Positions 49,319 to 56,809 of a stretch of 64,000 nucleotides of DNA are shown piece after piece (position 1 is the stretch's first letter; every line of letters starts with the position of its first letter). The notes beneath the pieces were generated by a model. That model had not been told where the DNA came from, did no database searches, and worked only from the letters and a program-made list of their open reading frames with translations. Made by a program: the position numbers and the translations under genes. This DNA is from an uncultured beta proteobacterium (lineage in GTDB: Bacteria > Pseudomonadota > Gammaproteobacteria > Burkholderiales > Burkholderiaceae_C): the NCBI GenBank assembly GCA_903853895.1, contig CAINUX010000093.1, positions 1 through 64,000 on the forward strand. Reading direction: 5' to 3'.

Positions 49319-50557
49319 ATGGCACTTTCCTATATCTGGTCAGGCTTCTTTCTGGTGGGTTTTGCGGCCGCGTTGGCGCAATGGTTGTTCTTGGGTGATG
49401 TGGAGGTTTTCAAGCGCATCATCGACGGCACCTTCAGTTCTGCCAAGGTGGCCGTGATGGACATCGCGTTGCCGCTGGCCGGGGTCATGACCCTGTGGCT
49501 AGGGCTGCTCAACATAGGAGAGAAGGCAGGCGCCATCGAGTTTGTGGCGAAGTTGATAGGCCCGTTCTTCTCCCGCATCTTTCCAGGCGTGCCCAAGGAC
49601 CATCCGGCATCGGGCCACATGGTGATGAATTTTTCGGCCAATTTCCTGGGCCTGGACAACGCCGCCACGCCCTTTGGCCTCAAGGCCATGGACAGTCTGC
49701 AAAGCATCAACCCCAATAAGGAAGAAGCCAGCGACGCGCAGATCATGTTTCTGGTGCTGCAGACATCGGGCCTGACCCTCATACCCCTGTCCATCATTGC
49801 CCAGCGGGCCGTCTTGGGTGCCAAGGATCCCTCCGATGTCTTTCTGCCGATCCTGATTGCCACTTACGTAGCGACCGTGGTGGCCTTGGTCAGCGTGGCT
49901 ATTCGGCAGCGCATCAACCTGTTTGATCGCGTGATTGTCGGCTGGGTGGGAGGTATCACCGCCGCCATTGGTGGCATGGTGTGGTACTTGGTGAACTACA
50001 TGAGCCGCACCGAGATTGAACTCTTTTCCAAGGTGGCCAGCAACCTGGTGCTGGCGTCCATCATTGCTGCCTTTCTCATAGGTGCTATGCGAAAGAGGGT
50101 CAATGTTTTTGACGCCTTCATTGATGGCGCCAAGGGGGGCATTCAAACGTCGTTGACCATCATTCCGTATCTGGTGGGTATGCTGGTAGCCATCAGTGTG
50201 CTGCGCAACTCCGGTGTGCTGTCTTTTGTGGTGAGCGCATTCACCTGGGTATTTTCGCAACTGGGCATGAACACCGACTTCACACCGGCCCTGCCCACAG
50301 CCCTGATGAAGCCTGTCAGCGGCAGCGGTGCCCGCGCCATGATGCTCGATGCCATGCAGGTCTACGGGGTTGATTCCTTTGTCGGCCGGCTAGCCTGTGT
50401 GCTGCAAGGGGCGACCGACACCACCTTCTATATCATTGCGCTGTATTTTGGTTCAGTGGGCATCAAGCGGGCACGTTACGCTATTGGCTACGGTCTATTG
50501 GCCGATCTGGCTGGCGTGGTGGCTTCGGTTTGGGTTGCGTATCTATTTTTTCATTGA
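49319..50557 (+). CDS. SpmA/SpmB-like nucleoside-recognition (Gate) membrane protein
   Basis: The 412-residue protein combines two Gate domains that correspond to spore maturation proteins SpmA (N-terminal half) and SpmB (C-terminal half). The first half includes NFSANFLGLDNAATPFGLKAM. The second includes ALMKPVSGSGARAMMLD and LQGATDTTFYIIALYFG. About eight to ten helices are expected. In Bacillus, SpmA/SpmB affect spore cortex and core dehydration; their molecular role is not settled. Placed 8 bases after the amidase gene and before a LysR regulator, it is a candidate importer or exporter for murein peptides or D-amino acids. That is an inference. No spore genes are expected in this organism. 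Confidence 0.85.
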   Translation: MALSYIWSGFFLVGFAAALAQWLFLGDVEVFKRIIDGTFSSAKVAVMDIALPLAGVMTLWLGLLNIGEKAGAIEFVAKLIGPFFSRIFPGVPKDHPASGHMVMNFSANFLGLDNAATPFGLKAMDSLQSINPNKEEASDAQIMFLVLQTSGLTLIPLSIIAQRAVLGAKDPSDVFLPILIATYVATVVALVSVAIRQRINLFDRVIVGWVGGITAAIGGMVWYLVNYMSRTEIELFSKVASNLVLASIIAAFLIGAMRKRVNVFDAFIDGAKGGIQTSLTIIPYLVGMLVAISVLRNSGVLSFVVSAFTWVFSQLGMNTDFTPALPTALMKPVSGSGARAMMLDAMQVYGVDSFVGRLACVLQGATDTTFYIIALYFGSVGIKRARYAIGYGLLADLAGVVASVWVAYLFFH

Positions 50558-50566
50558 TCGGGTTTC

Positions 50567-51469
50567 ATGCGGCTGCGACATATTGAGGTTTTTCACGCCA
50601 TCATGCAGGCGGGAACGATCACGGGTGCCGCACAGATACTGCATATTTCGCAGCCCGCAGTGACCAAGGTTTTGCAGCATTGCGAACTGCAACTGGGCAT
50701 TCCGCTGTTTAACCGGGTGCGGGGCAAGTTGTACCCGACACCCGAGGCGCAGCGGCTGCGCATAGAGATTGACAAGCTCAACAAGGATTTGGTCTCTATT
50801 CGCCGACTGGCATCCAACCTGCGCACTGGTGAGTTTGAGCTTTTGCGCCTGGTATCCACTCCGGCTCTCGGGGTTTCGGTCCTGCCATCGGCAATTGTGC
50901 AATGGTGCAACGCATACCCCCATGCACGCTGCACGCTAGCCACGCACCATACGCGCGAAATCATCAGTGCGCTGTTGCTGAATGAGGCCGATCTGGCCCT
51001 GTCACTGCACGACCCCTGCTATCCCGGCATCGTCGCCGAACCCATTGCTGCCGGACTGATGATGGCGCTGTGTCCATTGAATAGCCCTGAAGGCGCGGTG
51101 GGCGGAGCCCTGAAGGTCGCAGACATCCAAACGCCATTGATCGCCATCGCCGAAGGTGATCCGTTGGGGAATCTGGTGATGGGTGCTTTTGAGTCAGAGG
51201 ATATCCACCCCCAGAGTCGCATCACGGTACAGACCTACCAGTTGGCACGTTCCCTGGTGGAGGCCGGTGCCGGCATGACGGTGGTGGACCCGTTCACTGC
51301 GGCCGCTGCCGACCCTACGCGGGTGCGGGTGCGTGCGCTGGAGCCCAGCGTGCCGGTGCAGCTGTACCTGTTGACCGCGGTCAGCTCCCCCCCGGCGCAG
51401 TCGGCCCGGCGCCTTGTCAAATTCCTCGGCGAGACGGCGCGTGCCAGTCTGGCCACGGTCGGCGCGTAA
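50567..51469 (+). CDS. LysR-family regulator
   Basis: The 300-residue protein has an N-terminal winged HTH (RLRHIEVFHAIMQAGTITGAAQILHISQPAVTK), a linker helix and a periplasmic-binding-protein-like effector domain (about 90-295) with LRLVSTPALGVSVLP. LysR regulators of this subgroup often respond to amino acids or peptides; a stem peptide or D-alanine is a reasonable guess. It lies 9 bases after the SpmA/B-like gene and 3 bases before the vanX-type gene in the same direction, so it is embedded in the operon it may control rather than divergent from it, which is unusual for LysR genes. Confidence 0.87.
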   Translation: MRLRHIEVFHAIMQAGTITGAAQILHISQPAVTKVLQHCELQLGIPLFNRVRGKLYPTPEAQRLRIEIDKLNKDLVSIRRLASNLRTGEFELLRLVSTPALGVSVLPSAIVQWCNAYPHARCTLATHHTREIISALLLNEADLALSLHDPCYPGIVAEPIAAGLMMALCPLNSPEGAVGGALKVADIQTPLIAIAEGDPLGNLVMGAFESEDIHPQSRITVQTYQLARSLVEAGAGMTVVDPFTAAAADPTRVRVRALEPSVPVQLYLLTAVSSPPAQSARRLVKFLGETARASLATVGA

Positions 51470-51472
51470 AGC

Positions 51473-52093
51473 GTGCTGCACAAGGCCAGCGTGATCGCGT
51501 GTGAAGACATTCCCACCCACGCCGATTTCATGGCGCTCAAGGATCTGGCGGCCATTGACGTGGATTTGCGCTACACCACCCGCAACAACTTTCTGATGCG
51601 GGTGCTGTACCAGGGCATTGACTGCGCCTACCTCCGGGTGGAGGCAGCGCTGGCGCTGGAACAGGCTGCGCGTTGGCTGTCAACCCACCGGCCCGGAACC
51701 CGCATTCGGGTACTGGACGCCCTGCGGCCCCAGCGGGTGCAGGAGCAACTGTACAAAGAGCTGGAGAACACGCCGCAGGCCATGTACCTGGCGCATCCAG
51801 AGCGAGGCTCGATTCACTCTTTTGGCATGGCGCTGGACGTGACCCTGCTGGACGAAACGGGCAAAGAACTGGACATGGGGTCTGCCTTTGATGAGATGAC
51901 TCTGGTATCCCATCCTGATCGCGAAGCCGAACACCTGGCCACGGGTGTGCTGACACCAAGTCATCTGGTTAGTCGCGGCTGGCTGCGCGCGGCCATGCGC
52001 GAGGCGGGGTTTCATGGCATTCACTCGGAGTGGTGGCATTTTGATTTTGGTGACCGCGATGTGGTGCGCCGCGACCTTCCCCGCGTCATGTAG
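51473..52093 (+). CDS. ddpX: D-Ala-D-Ala dipeptidase (VanX/DdpX type)
   Basis: This M15D zinc peptidase hydrolyses the free dipeptide D-Ala-D-Ala. The 206-residue protein has the motif SIHSFGMALDVTL with zinc ligands His115 and Asp122, and SEWWHF with catalytic Glu186 and zinc His189. LDALRPQRVQE supplies the conserved Arg that aids catalysis. No signal peptide is seen, so it should be cytoplasmic, as DdpX is. The start is GTG at 51473, three bases after the LysR stop; an internal ATG at 51530 is possible. In E. coli DdpX belongs to a D-Ala-D-Ala scavenging operon with a peptide importer; here it is inside a wider murein locus. Confidence 0.92.
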   Translation: MLHKASVIACEDIPTHADFMALKDLAAIDVDLRYTTRNNFLMRVLYQGIDCAYLRVEAALALEQAARWLSTHRPGTRIRVLDALRPQRVQEQLYKELENTPQAMYLAHPERGSIHSFGMALDVTLLDETGKELDMGSAFDEMTLVSHPDREAEHLATGVLTPSHLVSRGWLRAAMREAGFHGIHSEWWHFDFGDRDVVRRDLPRVM

Positions 52094-52108
52094 CTGGATG
52101 CATTTCCC

Positions 52109-53173
52109 ATGACCGTACAACGACGCCAGTTTGTTCAGTCCCTGTCCGTTGGCGCAGCGACTATGGGAACTGCGGCACTGGGCGCAGTGCCGGCCGCTGG
52201 CACGGTGCCTGTGGTGTGGCCGACCTTGCTGGCTCCGCGATTGCGCCCGGGCGACACGCTGGGTTTGGTCAGCCCAGCCAATGCAACCTATGAGCGCGAG
52301 CCCCTTCAGATTGCCATCGAGGCCTTGCAGGCGCTGGGGTTCCAGGTCAAGGTGGGCACCCATGCGCGCGCACGCTATGGCCACTTCGCCGGAACGGATG
52401 CCCAGCGGGCCAGTGACATCAATGGTTTTTTTGCCGACGATGCGGTTGCCGGGCTGATTGCAGTGACCGGCGGCTCCGGCTGCAACCGGATCATCGACAA
52501 GCTGGACTACGCGCTGATACGCGCCAAACCGAAGTTCTTTGGCGGCTTCTCGGACCTGACGGCCTTGGTCAATGGCATTCAGCGCCAGACCGGGCTGGTG
52601 ACCTTCCATTGCCCGGTGGCCGAGTCGGAGTGGAACGATTTCAGCGTGGCCCACTTCAAGGCCATGGTGATGCAGGCGCAAGCGCCGCTGTTGCGCAACC
52701 CGACGGGTGAGCGTGGTGACAATCTGGTGCAAACCCAGGACCGGATCATGACGCTGCGCCCGGGCAAGGCACGTGGTCGCCTGGTGGGTGGAAACCTGTC
52801 GGTGCTGGCATCTCTGGCCGGTTCGCCCTATATGCCCGACTGCCGCGGTGGCGTGCTGTTCCTGGAAGACATCAACGAGTACATCTACCGGGTCGACCGG
52901 ATGCTGTCGACCTTGCGCCTGTGTGGCGCGCTGGACGGTCTGGCCGGAGTCGTCATTGGAAAGTTCACCAAGTGCGAGCCGGGTGAAGGAAAGTACGGCA
53001 CGCTGACCTTGGACGAGGTTTTTGATGACTACTTTCTGCCGCTCAATGTGCCAGTGTTTCGCGGGGCCATGATTGGCCACATCCGACGAAAATTCACGAT
53101 TCCGGTGGGGCTGGGTGTGGAAATGGACGCCGATGCGGGTACCTTGCAGTTGCTGGGTCCCGCCGTGCAATGA
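52109..53173 (+). CDS. ldcA: Murein L,D-carboxypeptidase (S66) with Tat-type signal
   Basis: LdcA removes the terminal D-Ala from the L,D bond of murein tetrapeptides. The 354-residue serine peptidase has nucleophile Ser148 in GGFSDLTAL, catalytic Glu253 in VLFLEDINEYIYR and His324 in GHIRRKFTIPVG. The N-terminus carries QRRQFVQSLSVGAATMG, a twin-arginine signal with a hydrophobic core and an Ala-rich cleavage region. Most LdcA proteins are cytoplasmic recycling enzymes, so export is notable. It follows the dipeptidase gene by 15 bases and overlaps mepA by 4 bases. Confidence 0.9.
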   Translation: MTVQRRQFVQSLSVGAATMGTAALGAVPAAGTVPVVWPTLLAPRLRPGDTLGLVSPANATYEREPLQIAIEALQALGFQVKVGTHARARYGHFAGTDAQRASDINGFFADDAVAGLIAVTGGSGCNRIIDKLDYALIRAKPKFFGGFSDLTALVNGIQRQTGLVTFHCPVAESEWNDFSVAHFKAMVMQAQAPLLRNPTGERGDNLVQTQDRIMTLRPGKARGRLVGGNLSVLASLAGSPYMPDCRGGVLFLEDINEYIYRVDRMLSTLRLCGALDGLAGVVIGKFTKCEPGEGKYGTLTLDEVFDDYFLPLNVPVFRGAMIGHIRRKFTIPVGLGVEMDADAGTLQLLGPAVQ

Positions 53174-54120
53174 ACCGTATGCCTGCCATGCCAACCATCC
53201 TTAAAGCCGGCGCCCTGTTGTTGTCTTTGTTTCTGGGCCATTGCTGGGCACAGGACAAAGGCACGCTCACACCCCAGCTGTTGCCCCCGTTGACCAACCC
53301 GGCGGACGCCAATACACCGGCCAAGGCCCTGTTTGGGCGGGCCATCGACGCGGCGGCGCTCGAGCCCGAGCCCATTGGGTTCTATTCCAGAGGGTGCCTT
53401 GCGGGTGCCCAGGCACTGGCGCCGGATGGCCCGCACTGGCAAGCCATGCGACCGTCGCGCAACCGCAATTGGGGTCACCCGGAGCTGATCCGTTTCGTGG
53501 AGCGCTTTGCACCGGCTGCGGCGCAGGCCAGTGGCTGGCCCGGCATTCTGGTGGGCGACATGGCACAACCGCGCGGTGGCCCCATGCTGACTGGCCACGC
53601 CTCTCATCAGTTGGGGCTGGATGCCGACATCTGGCTCAGGCCCATGCCTGTGCAACGCCTGTCTCGTGCGGAGCGCGAGGAAGAGTCGTCGTTCACCGTG
53701 GTGCGTGCAGACCGACTCGACACCGACACCACCACATGGACAGCGGCGCACCAGGCGGTGCTGCGCACGGCCGCCATGGACCCGCAAGTGCAACGCATCT
53801 TTGTGAATGCCGCCATCAAGCGCGCAATGTGCCGAACCGCGAAGGGCGAGCCGTGGTTGCGCAAGATTCGCCCGGAACACGGGCACGACTACCACTTTCA
53901 TGTGCGACTCTCTTGCCCCGCAGGTGCAGAGAAGTGCAGCCCGCAGGATCCGACACCAGAAGGAGACGGATGCGATGCCACCCTGGAATGGTGGTTTACC
54001 GAAGAAGCGCTGCATCCCAAACCGCCCGCCACCCCGCCGCCGCCCCTGACCCTGGCGAAATTGCCGTCCCAGTGTCGTCAGGTTCTGGAAGCAGACGGGC
54101 TGGTGAGGGTGCGTCAGTAA
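53170..54120 (+). CDS. mepA: Penicillin-insensitive murein endopeptidase
   Basis: MepA cleaves D-Ala-mDAP cross-links in sacculi. The 316-residue protein has a signal peptide (about 10-27, ending CWAQ) and the M74 zinc motif TGHASHQLGLDADIW with His143 and Asp151. A second ligand block, RPEHGHDYHFHVRL, contains His239/His242/His244. Conserved Cys pairs (near 76, 221, 249, 255 and 267) suggest disulfides in the periplasm. ATG at 53170 overlaps the ldcA stop. It is the last plus-strand gene of the operon and converges with the phosphodiester glycosidase gene, 17 bases away. Confidence 0.93.
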   Translation: MNRMPAMPTILKAGALLLSLFLGHCWAQDKGTLTPQLLPPLTNPADANTPAKALFGRAIDAAALEPEPIGFYSRGCLAGAQALAPDGPHWQAMRPSRNRNWGHPELIRFVERFAPAAAQASGWPGILVGDMAQPRGGPMLTGHASHQLGLDADIWLRPMPVQRLSRAEREEESSFTVVRADRLDTDTTTWTAAHQAVLRTAAMDPQVQRIFVNAAIKRAMCRTAKGEPWLRKIRPEHGHDYHFHVRLSCPAGAEKCSPQDPTPEGDGCDATLEWWFTEEALHPKPPATPPPPLTLAKLPSQCRQVLEADGLVRVRQ

Positions 54121-54137
54121 TTGGTGCCGGGTTCCGG

Positions 54138-54998
54138 CTAGGGCTGGCACACCGCTGCCCAGTCAATGTCTGGCCGGGTGCTAACGATCCATGCATTGGC
54201 AATCGGTCTGGCGTGTGGTTCATTGTCGGGGCGACGGGTGCGTGCCGCTGTCTCAACGTGCAGGGCCGTGCTGCCACCGCCGTCAAAATTGACGGCATCT
54301 GCCACCCCTTGCATCACCATGCGCAGGGCCAACTCTGCCAAAGGCATACCGGTGGCCGACAGCTGGCGCCCTTCCGCCGCGACCCACACCATGGTCTGCC
54401 GACTGGAGTCCAGGCCGATCGCCGAGCGGGGGTGGGGGGTGGTGCAAAATTTTCCGCATTGCGCATCGTCTGCCGCTGTGCGGGGTGCGCCAGATTGCAC
54501 CAGGGAATGCACGCCTGCGGCTGCGTGGTTCCACTCGGGTGCGACCTGTGCCGGTGCCTGGTGCAACACCTCGCACTGGCGGTCTGCTGTGCAGGCCAGC
54601 AACGGGCTCTCCAGCGTGCGGTAGTTTCCTGTCCACTGCGTTCCGTGCGATACCGTGTGTCCCAGGGTGAAGAATTCCTTGGTGAAAAACGAGGCATTCA
54701 GGCTGGCAACAATGGGCTCCCGGTCCAGTGCGGTCATGCGCAGTCCGGCGCAGGCTGGGGGCGTCAATGCAAGGTGCAGGTCCGGCTGCGTCAGGCTCAG
54801 CCGCAACCAGTGCAGGCGGTGCACCGTGGCCGATCCTTCTATGGGGATGTCCTGGCGGGCGTAGAGCAACCCGGGGCGAATCTGTTCCCATGCCAGATCT
54901 GCCTGCGCGTTTTGAAGGGCGAGGGCGCTGTGCGAAGGGGCCCAAAGGCACAGTGCAAGCGCCGCACTTCGCCAGATTGAGTGGCAAAGTGCTATCAA
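54138..54998 (-). CDS. Secreted phosphodiester glycosidase (NAGPA/DUF2233 family)
   Basis: The 286-residue protein has a signal peptide (about 9-28, ending HSALA) and the NAGPA domain. Diagnostic motifs are VASLNASFF, HPRSAIGLD and AVNFDGGGSTAL. The animal member removes GlcNAc from a GlcNAc-1-phosphodiester on mannose. Bacterial members are poorly known, and some act on cell-wall or exopolymer phosphodiesters. The only usable start in frame is TTG at 54998, which lies inside a hairpin repeat copy that replaced the original upstream sequence. Translation may therefore be weak. The gene follows dacB in direction and could share its transcript. Confidence 0.83.
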   Translation of the reverse strand: MIALCHSIWRSAALALCLWAPSHSALALQNAQADLAWEQIRPGLLYARQDIPIEGSATVHRLHWLRLSLTQPDLHLALTPPACAGLRMTALDREPIVASLNASFFTKEFFTLGHTVSHGTQWTGNYRTLESPLLACTADRQCEVLHQAPAQVAPEWNHAAAGVHSLVQSGAPRTAADDAQCGKFCTTPHPRSAIGLDSSRQTMVWVAAEGRQLSATGMPLAELALRMVMQGVADAVNFDGGGSTALHVETAARTRRPDNEPHARPIANAWIVSTRPDIDWAAVCQP

Positions 54999-55043
54999 TG
55001 GTATAGCATGTAATGTATATTTTACGAGGGCTAGCAGCGAAAG
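54986..55043 (+). repeat. Dispersed hairpin repeat, copy 4
   Basis: TGCTAT (54990-54995) and ATAGCA (55003-55008) form the stem, followed by the spacer and the core ACGAGGGCTAGCAGC, which diverges at its end. The copy covers the start codon of the phosphodiester glycosidase gene and lies 11 bases from the dacB stop. Confidence 0.75.
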
Positions 55044-55053
55044 ATGTCCAGGT

Positions 55054-56535
55054 TCATTGCTGGCCCGCTACCCACTCCACAACGCTGTCCAGGACCGGGC
55101 TCCCTCTTTTTGAAGCTTCATCATGGTTCAGCAGTGCCACCACCACCCACATCCGGTCCTGTTGGTCCAGAACATAGCCGGCCAGAGCGACGACGTTGCG
55201 CAGGGTTCCGGTTTTCAGGCGTGCCCGCCCTTCCACCGCAGTGCCTTTGAAGCGGCGAGACAGGGTGCCGTCAAGGCCCGCGACCGGCAAGCTGGTCAGC
55301 AGTTCGGGCGCAAAGGGACCTTTGTACGCGGTGGCCAGGACCGCCGCCATTTGCTGCGCCGTGATGCGCTCGCTGCGCGACAGGCCTGAGCCGTTGTCCA
55401 TTGTCAGGCCATCCTTGGGAATGCCATGGGCCGCAAACCACTCGTGAACGGAACGTGCTGCGGCGGCCAGAGTGGGCTCGCCATCGACAGCAGCCTTCGC
55501 ACCCAGCCGCAGGTAGGTCAACCGGGTCAAAGGGTTGTCTGATCGTTTCATCATCCCGCGTGCCACCTCGGCAAAGGGGCGACCTTGGTGACCGGCCAGA
55601 ACCACCGCCTGGGCCGGGGTCGATCCCTCGATGTCCGGGCCACTGATCTGGCCCCCGAGTTGTCTCCAGATCTGGCGCACCACACGGGTGGTGACCCACT
55701 GGCGATCGACCAGGTTGAGATCCAGCTGCTGCGTGCAATTGCGTGGAAACTGGCCCTGGAAACGCAGTTGCTGGGTGCCCTGGGACACTTGCAATTCCGG
55801 CAACACCCAGGTGCTCTCCCATTTCGCGCATGCGTTGTCATTGAGCACCAGTGCGCGGGTGTCCAAGACCAGATCGGGCAGTGCGGGGCTGGTCCGTACC
55901 GACAGGGTCTTGTCGTCCGACTGCAGCACAAAGCCGAGCAGGCTGGTGTTGAGGTTCAGGGCATCCGGAATCACGTTGTACTGGAATTCCGGCGACTCAT
56001 CAAACGGCGCCAGGCCGACATCCATGCGGGACGGGTTGAAGAGGTTGCGGTCCACCACCAGGCCACCCTGGATGTGGGTGACGCCTTGTTCACGCACTTG
56101 GCGCAACATGCCCCACAGCACACCCCAGTCCAGGTCAGTATCCGCACCACCCCGCAGGTACAACGGGCCTTTGATGACTCCCGCTTCGGGCTTGTCGGTG
56201 GCCAGTAGGTCGGTGCGGCCCCGCGCATTGGTGCCCAGGCGCTCCAGGGCAACGATGGTGGTGACCACTTTCATGGTCGATCCGGGTTGCTGGGGCCGGT
56301 CCGGGTTCAGCCGCAATCCGCGCGTGGGGCCGGTCAGAGGATAGGCGACGACTCCCAACACCGCTTCCGTCATTTCTGCCTTTTGCAAAGCCGCGGTGAC
56401 CGTGGGTGGCAGGGGGCTGTCGTGTTGCAGCGCTGCGCAGCCCGTCAGTGCCAGAAGGCAGGCCGCCCCCAGAAGGCGGGCCAACGCCTGCCAACTGTAG
56501 CCGTCGCGAAGTTTGTCTTCTGGTGTCAGATGCAT
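55054..56535 (-). CDS. dacB: D-alanyl-D-alanine carboxypeptidase/endopeptidase, PBP4 type, lipoprotein
   Basis: PBP4 (peptidase S13) removes terminal D-Ala and cuts D-Ala-mDAP cross-links. The 493-residue protein has a lipoprotein signal with lipobox ALTGC (Cys33) and the active-site triad Ser86-Thr-Met-Lys89. SDN lies in KRSDNPLTRL (about 318-327) and KTGT in RLKTGTLRNV (about 450). The large insert between SxxK and SDN is typical of class C PBP4. E. coli DacB is soluble in the periplasm; this one should be membrane-anchored. ATG at 56535 starts a normal signal. It is divergent from the TonB receptor gene across 274 bases. Confidence 0.92.
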   Translation of the reverse strand: MHLTPEDKLRDGYSWQALARLLGAACLLALTGCAALQHDSPLPPTVTAALQKAEMTEAVLGVVAYPLTGPTRGLRLNPDRPQQPGSTMKVVTTIVALERLGTNARGRTDLLATDKPEAGVIKGPLYLRGGADTDLDWGVLWGMLRQVREQGVTHIQGGLVVDRNLFNPSRMDVGLAPFDESPEFQYNVIPDALNLNTSLLGFVLQSDDKTLSVRTSPALPDLVLDTRALVLNDNACAKWESTWVLPELQVSQGTQQLRFQGQFPRNCTQQLDLNLVDRQWVTTRVVRQIWRQLGGQISGPDIEGSTPAQAVVLAGHQGRPFAEVARGMMKRSDNPLTRLTYLRLGAKAAVDGEPTLAAAARSVHEWFAAHGIPKDGLTMDNGSGLSRSERITAQQMAAVLATAYKGPFAPELLTSLPVAGLDGTLSRRFKGTAVEGRARLKTGTLRNVVALAGYVLDQQDRMWVVVALLNHDEASKRGSPVLDSVVEWVAGQQ

Positions 56536-56796
56536 GGAAGCATTTTCACTACATTCCAGCGCCCGGTGGCTGCGCGCTGTGCGCATTCCTGCGACAGAGT
56601 TGTGTCAACGTATTCCCGCAAGTTATGCTTTCCCAGCAAGCATTCATTGCGTCAAAGCGACATTTCGGGGCTTTACCTATGGTTTGCACTACTTTTCTGC
56701 GTCAACATGCAGACAGTGCCGTACAGAAATTTTGCCGAGCTCAATTTCCGCCGTGGCGATTGTTTTTCCTGAATGTCACCCGTCAATTTGCAATCA

Positions 56797-56802
56797 AAGG
56801 AG
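56797..56802 (+). promoter_or_regulatory. Ribosome binding site that sets the receptor start
   Basis: AAGGAG lies 7 bases before the GTG at 56810. An ATG two codons later would have a 13-base spacing. The site supports GTG initiation for the TonB receptor gene. Confidence 0.7.
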
Positions 56803-56809
56803 TTCTACT

